A stretch of 64,000 nt of DNA from Clostridia bacterium (GCA_017504605.1 JAFVQW010000054.1:1-64000), one strand, 5' to 3'; positions 26,989 through 35,477 are shown, counted from the stretch's first letter. A program made the numbers and translations. Notes: generated by a model not told the origin, from the letters alone.

Positions 26989-27019
26989 AAAAAGAGCAGA
27001 CCCGAGGTCTGCTCTTTTT
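26989..27019. terminator. Bidirectional terminator
   Basis: Arms AAAAAGAGCAGACC (26989-27002) and GGTCTGCTCTTTTT (27006-27019) with a 3-base loop, directly after the BNR gene stop and 8 bp beyond the spoVM stop. Confidence 0.92.
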
Positions 27020-27026
27020 AAATATG

Positions 27027-27107
27027 TTAGTTGCTTTCCTTCGCGGAAAAAAGCTTAAGAAGAAGCTTTGAGAGAAGCCTCGGACTTCTTACGACTATAA
27101 TTTTCAT
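27027..27107 (-). CDS. spoVM: Stage V sporulation protein M (26-residue morphogenetic peptide)
   Basis: A 26-codon gene. The encoded peptide reads MKIIVVRSPRLL, then SKLLLKLFSAKESN. B. subtilis SpoVM is also 26 residues; this one shares the N-terminal MK, the key Pro at position 9 followed by a basic residue, and an amphipathic helix with hydrophobic and lysine faces. SpoVM is made in the mother cell, recognises the convex forespore membrane and anchors the coat ATPase SpoIVA. AAAGGAA lies seven bases before the ATG. It is alone between a terminator and the gene at 27167. No clear sigma-E promoter was found. The short length leaves some doubt. Confidence 0.82.
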   Translation of the reverse strand: MKIIVVRSPRLLSKLLLKLFSAKESN

Positions 27108-27147
27108 AGTGCCGTTCCTTTCTTTGACTGTCCCGTTAATATTTTAT

Positions 27148-27158
27148 GTGACAGTCAC
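27148..27158. promoter_or_regulatory. Short palindrome upstream of spoVM
   Basis: GTGACAGTCAC, a perfect 11 bp palindrome about 41 bp before the spoVM start and 9 bp after the preceding gene's stop. It could be an operator or part of a small hairpin; its function is unknown. Confidence 0.3.
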
Positions 27159-27166
27159 AAAAAGGG

Positions 27167-27922
27167 TTAATAGCCGAGGATATTCCTTATGACTTCCTTT
27201 GCGTTTTCGTAGTTTTTACTGTTCTTCTCGGGGCCGACCTTATCTGCAAAGGAGCTCTTGGCGCGTAAACAAATCAGCGTGTCGGGCGGGAGCTCGGCTA
27301 TACCCGGCAGGGCGCGGAAGGCCTCGAGCGCGGGAGAGGTGAGCCTGATTGCCGTATCGGTGTAGTAGTCGTACTCGCGGCCCTCGGTAGTGAAGGGGGC
27401 GAGCGGAACGAAGAGGGGCGTGCCCTGATAGGTCGAATAGGTATCGTATACACCCTCGGAGAGAATACAGACGTAGTATTCGGAATATATAAGCGTGTGA
27501 ATAAGGTTCTCGGTGTCGCCGTATATGAGGTTTAATTCCTCACCGGGCTTAAGGTTCTCCTTCGCCGCATCTATCTCCTCGCGCGTCATAGAGAGATAGT
27601 TAACGAGCGAGAGCGACACCTCACCGTTTCCGTCAAAGTCCTCGGCCACGCGCTTAAGCGAGGAGAGGAGCCTCGAATACTCCGAGATGCCGTCACCGTC
27701 CGCATCGGCGCGCGACGGATTAAAGCTTCCCGCATAGAGTATATAGGTGTCGTATTTTTCCTTTTTGCACATCTGGAGCGAGCAGACGAGTACGGTTATT
27801 ATAAGAAACACGGCGACAATCGAGTGCCACTTATAGTGATACCAGAAGTTGTCAAGCCGCTCTCTTAGGGGGCGGCGGGGGGTTAGCTCCTCCGCCTGTA
27901 TATCGTTTCTGTTTTCTTCCAT
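27167..27922 (-). CDS. Single-pass membrane protein of unknown function with EF-hand-like loops
   Basis: A 251-residue protein I do not recognise as a named family, though similar proteins seem common in Clostridia. The start MEENRND at 27922 follows TTAGGA. A cytoplasmic N-terminus of about 32 residues is followed by one membrane helix (HSIVAVFLIITVLVCSLQM) and an extracytoplasmic domain. The domain carries two Asp-rich loops, DADGDGISEYS and DFDGNGEVSLS, that look like calcium-binding EF-hand/dockerin loops. It lies downstream of lysS and upstream of spoVM on the same strand. A link to sporulation is only positional. Confidence 0.7.
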   Translation of the reverse strand: MEENRNDIQAEELTPRRPLRERLDNFWYHYKWHSIVAVFLIITVLVCSLQMCKKEKYDTYILYAGSFNPSRADADGDGISEYSRLLSSLKRVAEDFDGNGEVSLSLVNYLSMTREEIDAAKENLKPGEELNLIYGDTENLIHTLIYSEYYVCILSEGVYDTYSTYQGTPLFVPLAPFTTEGREYDYYTDTAIRLTSPALEAFRALPGIAELPPDTLICLRAKSSFADKVGPEKNSKNYENAKEVIRNILGY

Positions 27923-27976
27923 AAACATTCCTAAAGAGCCGCGGCGAATGGATTTTTGCCGCGGCTCGAATTGTAA

Positions 27977-28147
27977 AATTAGGTTTCGGGTTTCATCGTC
28001 GGGTAGCAAGTCAAAAACCTTCTAAACGACGGTTTTTGACGAAGCGAAACCGCACCGAGCAAGGAGCGAGCAGAGCCGAGTGTACCGAGGCGATAGAACG
28101 CGACTATGCGAATGTGGAGGGGCTCGGTTCAAGGGTGATAAAAGGCG
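27977..28147 (-). other. lysS-spacer region with a lysS-tail-like segment
   Basis: Between lysS and the next gene. On the minus strand, 28005-27977 reads CYPTMKPET then stop, resembling the lysS ending LFPTMKPEV then stop (11 identical bases around ATGAAACCC). A hairpin AAAAACC/GGTTTTT lies at about 28014-28037. The rest is GC-rich with no coding sense or clear promoter that I can see. The tail resemblance may be a gene remnant or chance. Confidence 0.35.
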
Positions 28148-29644
28148 TTATACCTCGGGTTTCATTGTGGGGAAAAGCAACACGTCTCTTATCGAGGCCG
28201 AGTCGGTGAGGAGCATAACGAGACGGTCAACGCCGAAGCCGAGGCCGCCCGTGGGGGGCAGACCGTACTCAAGCGCGGTGATGTAGTCGTAGTCTACCTC
28301 TGCGCGACAGTTAGGCTCGTCCTTACGCTTAGCCTCGACCTGGCGCTCGAAGCGCTCCTTCTGATCGATGGGATCGTTAAGCTCGGAGAAGGCGTTGCCG
28401 AACTCGGTGCAGTTGATGAAGTACTCAAATCTCTCGGTGAAGCGGGGGTCGCTCGGCTTACGCTTTGCAAGCGGGCTGTTCTCGACGGGGTAGTCGTAGA
28501 TGAAGGTGGGCTGAACGAGCTTGTCCTCAACGAAGGCGTCGAAGAGCTCGACGAGCACCGTGCCGCGGGTTGCACCCTCGGGAATTTCGACGTGGAGCCT
28601 CTTGGCATCTGCTCTCGCGTCCTCGTCGCTCTCCCAGGCGTAGTAGTCAACGCCCGCATACTTCTTAACCGCCTCGGTCATAGTGAGGCGCTCCCACTTA
28701 CCGAGGTCAATCTCGATGCCCTGATAGGTAATCTTAGTCCCGCCGCAAATCTTCTCGGCGAGCATCTTGTAAAGCTCCTCAACGAGGTCCATCATACCGT
28801 AGTAGTCGGTATATGCCTGATAGAGCTCAATGGTGGTGAACTCGGGATTGTGCTTCTGGTCCATTCCCTCGTTTCTGAAAATTCTGCCGACCTCGTATAC
28901 CTTGTTCATTCCGCCGACGATAAGGCGCTTAAGGTAGAGCTCGGTCTCGATACGGAGATACATATCCATATCGAGCGTGTTGTGATGAGTGATAAAGGGA
29001 CGGGCAGCCGCACCGATTTCGAGCGGAACGAGAATAGGCGTGTCAACCTCGAGAAATCCGCGCGTGTCAAGGTACTGTCTTATAAGCGTGAGAATTTTCG
29101 AGCGCTTAACGAAGGTGTCCTTAACCTCGGGATTTACGATAAGGTCAACGTATCTCTGCCTGTATCTCTGCTCGAGATTGGTAAGACCGTGGAACTTTTC
29201 GGGAAGGGGAAGAAGCGACTTCGCAAGAAGGGTCATCGAGGTCGCGTGTATCGAAATCTCGCCTGTGCGGGTGCGGAAGAGCGTGCCCTCGACACCGACA
29301 CAGTCGCCAACGTCCCACTTCTTGAAGGCCGCATAGGGCTCCTCTCCAAGTGCATCGCGAGCGATATAGAGCTGAATTTTGCCCTCGCCGTCAAGAAGGT
29401 GGGCAAAGGACGCCTTACCCATAATTCTGCGGCTGACAATTCTGCCCGCTACGCGGACAGTAATAGTCTCACCCTCGGCGAGCTTGTCCTCGCGCTCGGT
29501 GAACTCGGCAATACATTCGGGAGCGGTGTGGGTGTAATCAAACTTTGTAATCTCGAAGGGGTTGTTGCCCGCCTCACAGAGTGCGGCGAGCTTCTCGCGC
29601 CTTACGGCGAGCTCGCTCGTTGAATTTATCTGACTATTATCCAT
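28148..29644 (-). CDS. lysS: Lysine--tRNA ligase (class II)
   Basis: Charges tRNA-Lys. The OB-fold anticodon-binding domain (about 50-150, with VRVAGRIVSRRIMGKASFAHL) is followed by the class II core: motif 1 near VKRSKILTLIRQYLDTRGFLEVDTPIL, motif 2 VYEVGRIFRNEGMDQKHNPEFT, and motif 3 PPTGGLGFGVDRLVML. The 498 residues are normal. It lies 12 bp after greA, the common clostridial greA-lysS pairing. No T-box precedes it. Confidence 0.97.
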   Translation of the reverse strand: MDNSQINSTSELAVRREKLAALCEAGNNPFEITKFDYTHTAPECIAEFTEREDKLAEGETITVRVAGRIVSRRIMGKASFAHLLDGEGKIQLYIARDALGEEPYAAFKKWDVGDCVGVEGTLFRTRTGEISIHATSMTLLAKSLLPLPEKFHGLTNLEQRYRQRYVDLIVNPEVKDTFVKRSKILTLIRQYLDTRGFLEVDTPILVPLEIGAAARPFITHHNTLDMDMYLRIETELYLKRLIVGGMNKVYEVGRIFRNEGMDQKHNPEFTTIELYQAYTDYYGMMDLVEELYKMLAEKICGGTKITYQGIEIDLGKWERLTMTEAVKKYAGVDYYAWESDEDARADAKRLHVEIPEGATRGTVLVELFDAFVEDKLVQPTFIYDYPVENSPLAKRKPSDPRFTERFEYFINCTEFGNAFSELNDPIDQKERFERQVEAKRKDEPNCRAEVDYDYITALEYGLPPTGGLGFGVDRLVMLLTDSASIRDVLLFPTMKPEV

Positions 29645-29656
29645 TTTCTTCTCCTA

Positions 29657-30136
29657 TCAGTTGTCGCGAGCTCTCGATACGCTCTTAATCTGAAGGTGCT
29701 GCTCTCTCGCGCCGATAACGACGGCCTCGTCGCCCGCGCGGCAGCCGAGAAGCGCCGAGCCGATAGGCGAGGAGTCGGAAATCTTTCCGTTCTCGGGGTC
29801 GGTCTCGTAGGAGCCGACGATGTGATAGGTGAACTCACGCTTTCTCTCAACGTTGTAAAGAGTAACGATAGAGCCCACGCTGACAACGCTCTCGTCAATC
29901 TGGCTCTCGTCGATGACCTTCGCATTTGCAATCATATTCTTAAGCTCGTCGATGCGGGCGTGAATTATGCTCTGCTCGTTCTTCGCCTCCTCGTACTCGC
30001 TGTTCTCGGAGAGGTCACCGAATGCGCGTGCCTTCGATATTTCCTTCTTGTTCTCCTCTGCGCGAACGTTGATGAGGTAGTCGAGCTCCTCCTGAAGTGC
30101 CTTGAAGCCCTGGGGGGTGTAGAGTTTCTGTTCCAT
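29657..30136 (-). CDS. greA: Transcription elongation factor GreA
   Basis: Rescues backtracked RNA polymerase by stimulating transcript cleavage. The N-terminal coiled coil has the family motif RAFGDLSENSEYEEAKNEQ, including the acidic tip residues, and the C-terminal FKBP-like domain contains ISDSSPIGSALLGCRAGDEA. The 159 residues are typical. It precedes lysS in the same transcript and follows the S41 protease gene by 34 bp, with GGGAGAA as the ribosome site. Confidence 0.97.
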   Translation of the reverse strand: MEQKLYTPQGFKALQEELDYLINVRAEENKKEISKARAFGDLSENSEYEEAKNEQSIIHARIDELKNMIANAKVIDESQIDESVVSVGSIVTLYNVERKREFTYHIVGSYETDPENGKISDSSPIGSALLGCRAGDEAVVIGAREQHLQIKSVSRARDN

Positions 30137-30170
30137 TTTTATATTCTCCCAAAATTGTTATTTGTAAATA

Positions 30171-31517
30171 TTAGTTGTCAATGAGCTTCATAAGCTCGGA
30201 GTATGCGAGAGCCAGCTGCGCCTCGGGGTCCTCCTCGGTGTGCTCGGGGATAACTCCGATACCGTCAAAGTTCACGTCGCAGGGCGGGTTGTAGTAGGCA
30301 ATCGTCATAGTGAGCGCCGCGCCGTCGGGGAAGGGGAAGGTGGACTGCATAACACCCTTACCGTAGGTGGTGGTGCCGACGGTCGTTGCGCGGAGCACGC
30401 CGTCCTTAGCAAAGTCGCGCACGGCGGCGGTAAAGAGCTCGCCCGCCGAGGCGGTGTTCTCGTTACAGAGCACGACCATAGGCAAATCGAGCGCCCGCTC
30501 GGTGGCGGATTTTATAGTAACCTTGCCGTCTATTCTGTCGAAGTAGGTGGCGAGGACGAGGTCGCGCCCGACGAGAAGGTCGAGGGCGTTAAGGACCGCG
30601 TCGAGATATCCGCCGGGGTTCGAGCGAAGGTCGAATACCACGCCGACGGCTCCCGCCGTCTTTATGGCATCGAGGGCCTCCTCAAGAAGCTCGTCGGTGT
30701 TGTCCTTAAAGCTCGTTATCTGAATATAAGCAATTTTGTTCTCGTCAACCGAGTATCTTACCGTTTTGTTGACGACAAGACTGCGGGTAACGGTGAAGGT
30801 AAGCTCCTCGGTGCCGCGAAGGACGGTAACCTCAACCGTGGTGCCCGCCTCGCCGCGAATTTTATTCGTCGCGCCGTCGACGCCTATATCGGTCACCGCC
30901 TCACCGTCAACGTGGGTGATGAAGTCTCCCGCGAGAAGGCCCGCCGCCTTAGCGCCCGAGTCCTCCATTACGTAGGATATCTTAAGCTCCGAGGTGAGCT
31001 GATTGTACTCAATCTCGACGCCGATGCCGACGAACTCGCCGCTCATATCGCCCTCGTAGTCCTCATACTGCGCGGGCAGACGGTAAACGCCGTAGGTGTC
31101 GCCGAGGGCGTAAACGTAGCAGTTTATAAGAGCCGCCGTAACGACGGTCTTATCGTTAAGGTCGATATTGTCGTAGAAGTATTCGAGAAAGGCACTCGCC
31201 GTTCCCTTTGCAAGAACGAGGTCGGTGGGAAGCTCGGTCTTGTAGTAATACATAGCATAGTTAAGCTCGACCGATACGAAGCGCGAGGGGTTAAAGCGCG
31301 AGATGCCGAAGTCGTTAAGGTATTCTATAACCGTGTGGCCCTCTTTTTCCTCGGCCGCCGCGATATTTGCGATAATCTCGTCCTTACTCGCAATCCCGGG
31401 CGTGCCCGAAAGACAGGAGACGAGAATTATACAGGTGAGCAGTGCCGCGAGCACCGCCGCCGCGACAACGACGGCAATTCTTGCCCGCCTTATCGCTGTA
31501 TTTGAATGATTTTGCAT
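30171..31517 (-). CDS. S41 family C-terminal processing peptidase (CtpA-like)
   Basis: Exported serine protease of the Ctp/Tsp type, which trims proteins from the C-terminus outside the membrane. The 448-residue protein has an N-terminal membrane anchor (about 14-36), a PDZ domain (GIGVEIEYNQ...GAKAAGLLAGDFITHVDGEAV) and the S41 core. The catalytic Ser lies in NENTASAGELF and the Lys in TYGKGVMQ. GTGGAG precedes the ATG at 31517. CtpB-type relatives act in sporulation signalling, but nothing here fixes the substrate. Confidence 0.92.
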   Translation of the reverse strand: MQNHSNTAIRRARIAVVVAAAVLAALLTCIILVSCLSGTPGIASKDEIIANIAAAEEKEGHTVIEYLNDFGISRFNPSRFVSVELNYAMYYYKTELPTDLVLAKGTASAFLEYFYDNIDLNDKTVVTAALINCYVYALGDTYGVYRLPAQYEDYEGDMSGEFVGIGVEIEYNQLTSELKISYVMEDSGAKAAGLLAGDFITHVDGEAVTDIGVDGATNKIRGEAGTTVEVTVLRGTEELTFTVTRSLVVNKTVRYSVDENKIAYIQITSFKDNTDELLEEALDAIKTAGAVGVVFDLRSNPGGYLDAVLNALDLLVGRDLVLATYFDRIDGKVTIKSATERALDLPMVVLCNENTASAGELFTAAVRDFAKDGVLRATTVGTTTYGKGVMQSTFPFPDGAALTMTIAYYNPPCDVNFDGIGVIPEHTEEDPEAQLALAYSELMKLIDN

Positions 31518-31547
31518 TTTTGCTCCACTCGATATAATAATTTTTTC

Positions 31548-31587
31548 GGCTGTCCGAGCGAGCCGTGCTCGGTCGCTACAGACAGCC
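31548..31587. other. Hairpin between the CdaR-type and S41 genes
   Basis: Arms GGCTGTC (31548-31554) and GACAGCC (31581-31587) with an inner CGAGC/GCTCG pairing. No T-run follows in the direction of transcription, so it may be an RNA-processing or weak attenuating element rather than a full terminator. Confidence 0.45.
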
Positions 31588-31595
31588 TGATGTAT

Positions 31596-32681
31596 TTAGA
31601 ATTTCGTAGGCTTGCTCGTCAGGTATTTCTTAACCATAAGGGCAACCTTGAAGGTAACGGCGTGGTCAAACTCGCGAAGGTCGAGCCCCGTGAGCTTACG
31701 GATTTTCTCAAGGCGGTAAACGAGAGTGTTTCTATGTACGAAAAGCCGTCTCGAGGTCTCGGATACGTTAAGATTGTTCTCAAAGAAGCTCTGCACCGTC
31801 ATCAGCGTTTCGCGGTCGAGAGACTCGAGCGAGCCCTTCTTGAACACCTCGCCGAGGAATATCTCGCAAAGGGTGGTGGGGAGCTGATAAATAAGACGGC
31901 CGATGCCGAGGTTCTCGTAGGACATAATCGGGCGCTCGATGTCGAATACCTTACCGACCTCGAGGGCAATTCTTGCCTCCTTGTATGCGCGGGCGAGGTC
32001 CTTGAGCTTCTCGACCGCAGAGGAGATACCGATAAGCACGCGGGCATCGTACTCGCTCGCCGCGGTGCGCATAAGCTGCGCCGCATAGGCCTCGAGCTCC
32101 TCGGGCTCGGCGCTCTCGCTTACCTCTTTAACTATTACTATGTCCTGCTCGTTAATGTTAATGACGAAATCCTTGGTTTTGTCGGAGACTATGCTCTGAA
32201 CAATCTTGTAGGGGGCAATCTCGGTCAAGCCCTGGAACTTAACCACGAGAACGCATCTCGGCTCGTCGCCCGTAAAGTGAAGCTCGTTCGACTTGATATA
32301 AATATCGTTCGGAAGAATGTTGTCGAGAATGATGTTCTTGATAAACGAGCCCTTATCGTACTTCTCGTCGTAGAGGCTCTTAATGTTTCCGAGCGAGATA
32401 GCGAGCATCTGCGCGTACTTATCTGCCTCGGAGTCGCCACCCTCGACGAACACGATGCACTCACCCTTACCCGACGAGGAAACGAAGCGGTACGTAAAGC
32501 CGTCGTAAACAACCGAGTCGGCGGAGTAGGAGAGCTCCTCTCTCACTCTTTGCTTAGACTCACCAATCTTTGAGAGCTCGCTACAGGCGATGACGATACC
32601 GTTCTCGTCGATAACGCCGAGAGTTCTGCCAACGACGTCCTTCATCTGATGAATAACTGTCTGGAATAAGCGGTTGGACAT
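31596..32681 (-). CDS. CdaR/PucR-family transcriptional regulator
   Basis: A 361-residue regulator. The N-terminal part resembles the sugar-diacid recognition domain (LFQTVIHQMKDVVGRTLGVIDENGIVIACSE), the middle a GGDEF-like CdaR domain, and the end the PucR-type HTH (VSETSRRLFVHRNTLVYRLEKI, then FDHAVTFKVALM). The ATG at 32681 has AAAGGATAGG behind it; a longer frame has no site. Homologues activate glycerate, glucarate or amino-acid genes in response to metabolites. The ligand here cannot be read from context. It may be co-transcribed with the S41-greA-lysS genes. Confidence 0.85.
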   Translation of the reverse strand: MSNRLFQTVIHQMKDVVGRTLGVIDENGIVIACSELSKIGESKQRVREELSYSADSVVYDGFTYRFVSSSGKGECIVFVEGGDSEADKYAQMLAISLGNIKSLYDEKYDKGSFIKNIILDNILPNDIYIKSNELHFTGDEPRCVLVVKFQGLTEIAPYKIVQSIVSDKTKDFVININEQDIVIVKEVSESAEPEELEAYAAQLMRTAASEYDARVLIGISSAVEKLKDLARAYKEARIALEVGKVFDIERPIMSYENLGIGRLIYQLPTTLCEIFLGEVFKKGSLESLDRETLMTVQSFFENNLNVSETSRRLFVHRNTLVYRLEKIRKLTGLDLREFDHAVTFKVALMVKKYLTSKPTKF

Positions 32682-32735
32682 ACAATAACCTATCCTTTCA
32701 AAAATAAAAAAGCCCCATTGTTCAATCGAAAACCC

Positions 32736-32755
32736 TGCCGAGCAAGCGCTCGGCA
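32736..32755. other. Leader hairpin of the CdaR-type gene
   Basis: TGCCGAGC (32736-32743) pairs with GCTCGGCA (32748-32755). It falls between the promoter and the start codon, and on the transcript it is followed by GGGTTTTC. It could be an attenuator or mRNA stabiliser. Confidence 0.4.
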
Positions 32756-32781
32756 AGGTCCTTTTGGCTATACTGTACTAT

Positions 32782-32810
32782 ATTTTACCGCATTTTTGGA
32801 TAAATTTCAA
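32782..32810 (-). promoter_or_regulatory. Promoter of the CdaR-type regulator gene
   Basis: Minus-strand TTGAAA (32805-32810), 17 bp, TAAAAT (32782-32787), giving a leader of about 95 nt with the hairpin at 32736-32755. Confidence 0.72.
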
Positions 32811-32840
32811 TAGTTTTTTTAAAAAACATTACGAAATATA

Positions 32841-32871
32841 CAAAAAAGTAACAAAAAGTTTGTTTACTTTT
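32841..32871 (-). terminator. Terminator of the ribF-prmA-rsmE operon
   Basis: On the minus strand, AAAGTAAACAAA pairs with TTTGTTACTTT (one bulge), followed by a T-run, just after the rsmE stop. Confidence 0.7.
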
Positions 32872-32874
32872 GCC

Positions 32875-33609
32875 TCAAAGCTCGAAGAAAAAGGAGAGCG
32901 CCGAGAGGCAATATGCGGGTGCCGTCTCGCATCTGAGAATTCTCGGGCCGAGGTTAACGCCGACGGCCCCCGCCCCCTCGATAGCCGCGGCCTCCTCCTC
33001 GGAGAAGCCGCCCTCGGAGCCGACGATGACGGCAATAGAGGTCGGAGACCCGCTCGCCGCGAGCACGCTCTTAAGGCTCCTCGTGCCCGAGCCCTCGTAG
33101 CAGAAGAGGGTGAGAGGGAAGCTCGGAATACGAAGGAGAAGCTCGGAGAGGGTAATCGCGCTCTCAACCCTTGGCAGGCGCGAGCGGCCGCACTGCTTCG
33201 CCGCCTCCTCGGCTATACGCGTGTGGCGTGCGAGGAGCTTGTCGCGGCTGTCGGCCTGCGGCCTCTTTATACAGCGAGAGGAGGTGAAGGGAACTATCCT
33301 GCCGGCGCCGAGCTCCACCGCCTTCTGTATCACGACCTCGAGCTTGTCGCCCTTGGGATAGGCCATAAAAAGGGTAATATCGCACTTGGGCTCGCTTTCG
33401 GAGGGGGCAGAGCTTATAAGCTCGCAAAGGCACTCCTCGTCGCGGATTTTGGTGAGGCGGCAGAGGTAATCGGTTCCCTCGCCGTCCGAGAGGGTGAGCG
33501 TGTCGCCCTCGGCCATTCGTAAGGAGCGCGCGATGTGGCGCGCGTCGTCTCCCGCGACCGAAAAAATACCGTCCGAGAGAGCCGATTTGTCAACGAAAAA
33601 TCTTGGCAT
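32875..33609 (-). CDS. rsmE: 16S rRNA (uracil(1498)-N(3))-methyltransferase RsmE
   Basis: SPOUT-class methyltransferase that methylates U1498 of 16S rRNA with SAM. The 244 residues begin MPRFFVDKSAL with the RNA-binding PUA-like part. The trefoil-knot motifs are VIVGSEGGFSEEEAAAIEGAGAVGVNLGPRILRCETA, the usual RsmE ending. It is the third gene after ribF and prmA; prmA-rsmE pairing is common in Bacillota, where it often follows dnaJ, but here it lies elsewhere. Confidence 0.95.
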   Translation of the reverse strand: MPRFFVDKSALSDGIFSVAGDDARHIARSLRMAEGDTLTLSDGEGTDYLCRLTKIRDEECLCELISSAPSESEPKCDITLFMAYPKGDKLEVVIQKAVELGAGRIVPFTSSRCIKRPQADSRDKLLARHTRIAEEAAKQCGRSRLPRVESAITLSELLLRIPSFPLTLFCYEGSGTRSLKSVLAASGSPTSIAVIVGSEGGFSEEEAAAIEGAGAVGVNLGPRILRCETAPAYCLSALSFFFEL

Positions 33610-33623
33610 AGCGCTACCCCCGT

Positions 33624-34541
33624 TTAAAGGACACGGCAGAGAAGGCCGACCCAGTCGTTCTCGGTGAGCCGTCTTTCAACCGTGAAGCCCGCGGCGAGAG
33701 CCGCACTGATAACCTCGTCCTCCCTGTCGGCAATTATGCCCGAGAGAATAAGCGGTGCGCCGTCGCGAAGGTAGCGGCGTATATCGGGTAGCATACGGAT
33801 AATAATATCAGAAACGATGTTCGCGACGCAGAAGTCGTATTTACCGCCCGAGAGGTCAACACCCGCGAGCAGGTCGGAGACCCCGACGGTGATATTGTCA
33901 CACCCACCCGCCGCGACGTTCTCGCGCGCTACGCGCACTGCCACGGGGTCGATGTCGTAGGCGTTACAGCTTTTCGCCCCCATCTTAGAGGCGCAAATCG
34001 AGAGAATTCCCGAGCCCGTTCCGACGTCGAGCACGCGCTCGCCGCCGCGAAGCTCGTCCTGCATAAGCAGGATAACGAGGCGGGTCGTCTCGTGCGTTCC
34101 CGTGCCGAAGGCCATACCGGGGTCCATTCTGACGACTATCTCGTCCTCTCTTGCCGTGTACTCCTCCCAGGCGGGAACAATGGTGATTTTACCGAGGGGC
34201 ACGGGCTTATAATACTGCTTCCAGCTCTCTGCCCAGTCGTCCTCGTTCACGCCCGAGAGCGAAATTTCGGCATCGATGCCGAGCGCGGCGAAGCGGTCGA
34301 CAAGGTGGGCGCGGTACTCCGCGGGAGACTTCTCCTCGGGTACGAAAAGCGACACGCGCGCGGTCTCCCTGTCGGCGTTCAGTATCTCGTCGTCAACGAG
34401 CTCGCCGTACATTCCGTTAAGTGAAAAGTCGCTGTAGTCCTCTATCATAAGCCCGTTGTCGAGCATACTCATTACCGCTGTAACCTCGTCGAGCACGGCA
34501 GTTTTACAGCTAACCGTTAATTTTGTCCAAAGTCCTGACAT
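33624..34541 (-). CDS. prmA: Ribosomal protein L11 methyltransferase
   Basis: Trimethylates L11 using SAM. The N-terminal L11-binding part is followed by the class I methyltransferase fold: PGMAFGTGTHETTRL, LDVGTGSGILSICASKMGA (motif I) and FCVANIVSDIII. The 305 residues are typical. Its start overlaps the end of ribF by 25 bp, implying coupling, and rsmE follows after 14 bp. Confidence 0.95.
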   Translation of the reverse strand: MSGLWTKLTVSCKTAVLDEVTAVMSMLDNGLMIEDYSDFSLNGMYGELVDDEILNADRETARVSLFVPEEKSPAEYRAHLVDRFAALGIDAEISLSGVNEDDWAESWKQYYKPVPLGKITIVPAWEEYTAREDEIVVRMDPGMAFGTGTHETTRLVILLMQDELRGGERVLDVGTGSGILSICASKMGAKSCNAYDIDPVAVRVARENVAAGGCDNITVGVSDLLAGVDLSGGKYDFCVANIVSDIIIRMLPDIRRYLRDGAPLILSGIIADREDEVISAALAAGFTVERRLTENDWVGLLCRVL

Positions 34542-35443
34542 AGTCCACTCTCCTTTGCCGCCTCGACGTCGAGGCGTATTCTCTCGGACAGCTCCGCCTC
34601 CGAGGAAAATTTTATCTCATCTCTTAAAAAATCAAGGAAAAAAACCGTGCACTCCTCGCCGTAGAGCTCGCCCGAGAAGTCTATAATGTGGGTCTCGGCG
34701 TGCATCTCGCGCTCGCCGACCGTCGGGCAGACCCCGATATTCGTAACACCGAGAAGCCGCCGCCCCGAAATCTCGACGGCCGTGCGGTATACCCCGTGCC
34801 GAAGCGGGCAGTCGTGGGAGAGCTCGGTATTAACCGTCGGATAGCCGAGCGAGTGCCCGAGGCCGCGCCCGTGCTCTATTTTCCCGCGCAGCCTGTAGGG
34901 GGCGCCGAGCATCTCGCCCGCGAGGCGTATATCCCCCGCCGCGAGCGCGCGGCGTATCTCGGTAGAGGATAGCGGCATACCGTGAAATTTATACTCGGGC
35001 GCGATATATGCTCGCGCACCGACCGAGCGGAGAAGCGCCTCGAGCTCGTCGGCCCCCGCCGTGCCGCCGCGGCCGAAGCGGTAGTTGTAGCCGAGGTGTG
35101 CCTCGCGCGCGCTGAGCTCTCCTGCGAGGAGCTCCCGTGCAAAGTCCTCGGCGGAAATATGCGAAATCTTTGAAAAATCGGCAATAATAACCTCGTCAAC
35201 CCCGAGCGTGCGGAATATGCCGAGCTTTTCTTCCGTGGAATAAATCCTAGGGGCCGAGGGCTTGAAGCCGCCGCGCTCGCCGAAGAAGGTGAAAACCGCG
35301 CTCGTCAGCGAATTTCGCTTAGCCGAGGCGACGGTGTCGCCGATTATTTTTCTGTGGCCGAGGTGCACCCCGTCGAAGAAGCCGAGTGCCACGGCTCTTT
35401 TTGCCTTCGGCAGACGGTCCTTACCGTATTCATAAATTTTCAT
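34517..35443 (-). CDS. ribF: Bifunctional riboflavin kinase / FAD synthetase
   Basis: Makes FMN and then FAD from riboflavin. The N-terminal nucleotidyltransferase domain has VALGFFDGVHLGHRKII and GYNYRFGRGGTAG. The C-terminal flavokinase domain has GRGLGHSLGYPTVNTE and HGVYRTAVEI, with the closing DFLRDEIKFSSEAELSERI. The 308 residues are normal. It is the first gene of the operon behind a strong promoter (35478-35506). Its products would feed the flavinylated Rnf subunits encoded earlier in the window. Confidence 0.96.
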   Translation of the reverse strand: MKIYEYGKDRLPKAKRAVALGFFDGVHLGHRKIIGDTVASAKRNSLTSAVFTFFGERGGFKPSAPRIYSTEEKLGIFRTLGVDEVIIADFSKISHISAEDFARELLAGELSAREAHLGYNYRFGRGGTAGADELEALLRSVGARAYIAPEYKFHGMPLSSTEIRRALAAGDIRLAGEMLGAPYRLRGKIEHGRGLGHSLGYPTVNTELSHDCPLRHGVYRTAVEISGRRLLGVTNIGVCPTVGEREMHAETHIIDFSGELYGEECTVFFLDFLRDEIKFSSEAELSERIRLDVEAAKESGLCQDFGQN

Positions 35444-35477
35444 AAGTGCCCCCCTTCCTCAAAATATTTATATATAA

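Noticed and set aside
27108..27166. Sigma-E promoter for spoVM
   Set aside because: A CATAAAAT-like -10 is present but no -35 at the expected 13-15 bp spacing, so I do not call it.
28010..28147. A tRNA or small RNA gene downstream of lysS
   Set aside because: No cloverleaf or T-loop GTTCRAAYC pattern in the right context and no clear promoter; the GGTTCAAGG word alone is not enough.
35444..35477. An FMN riboswitch ahead of ribF
   Set aside because: The leader is under 40 nt and has no RFN-type conserved stems.
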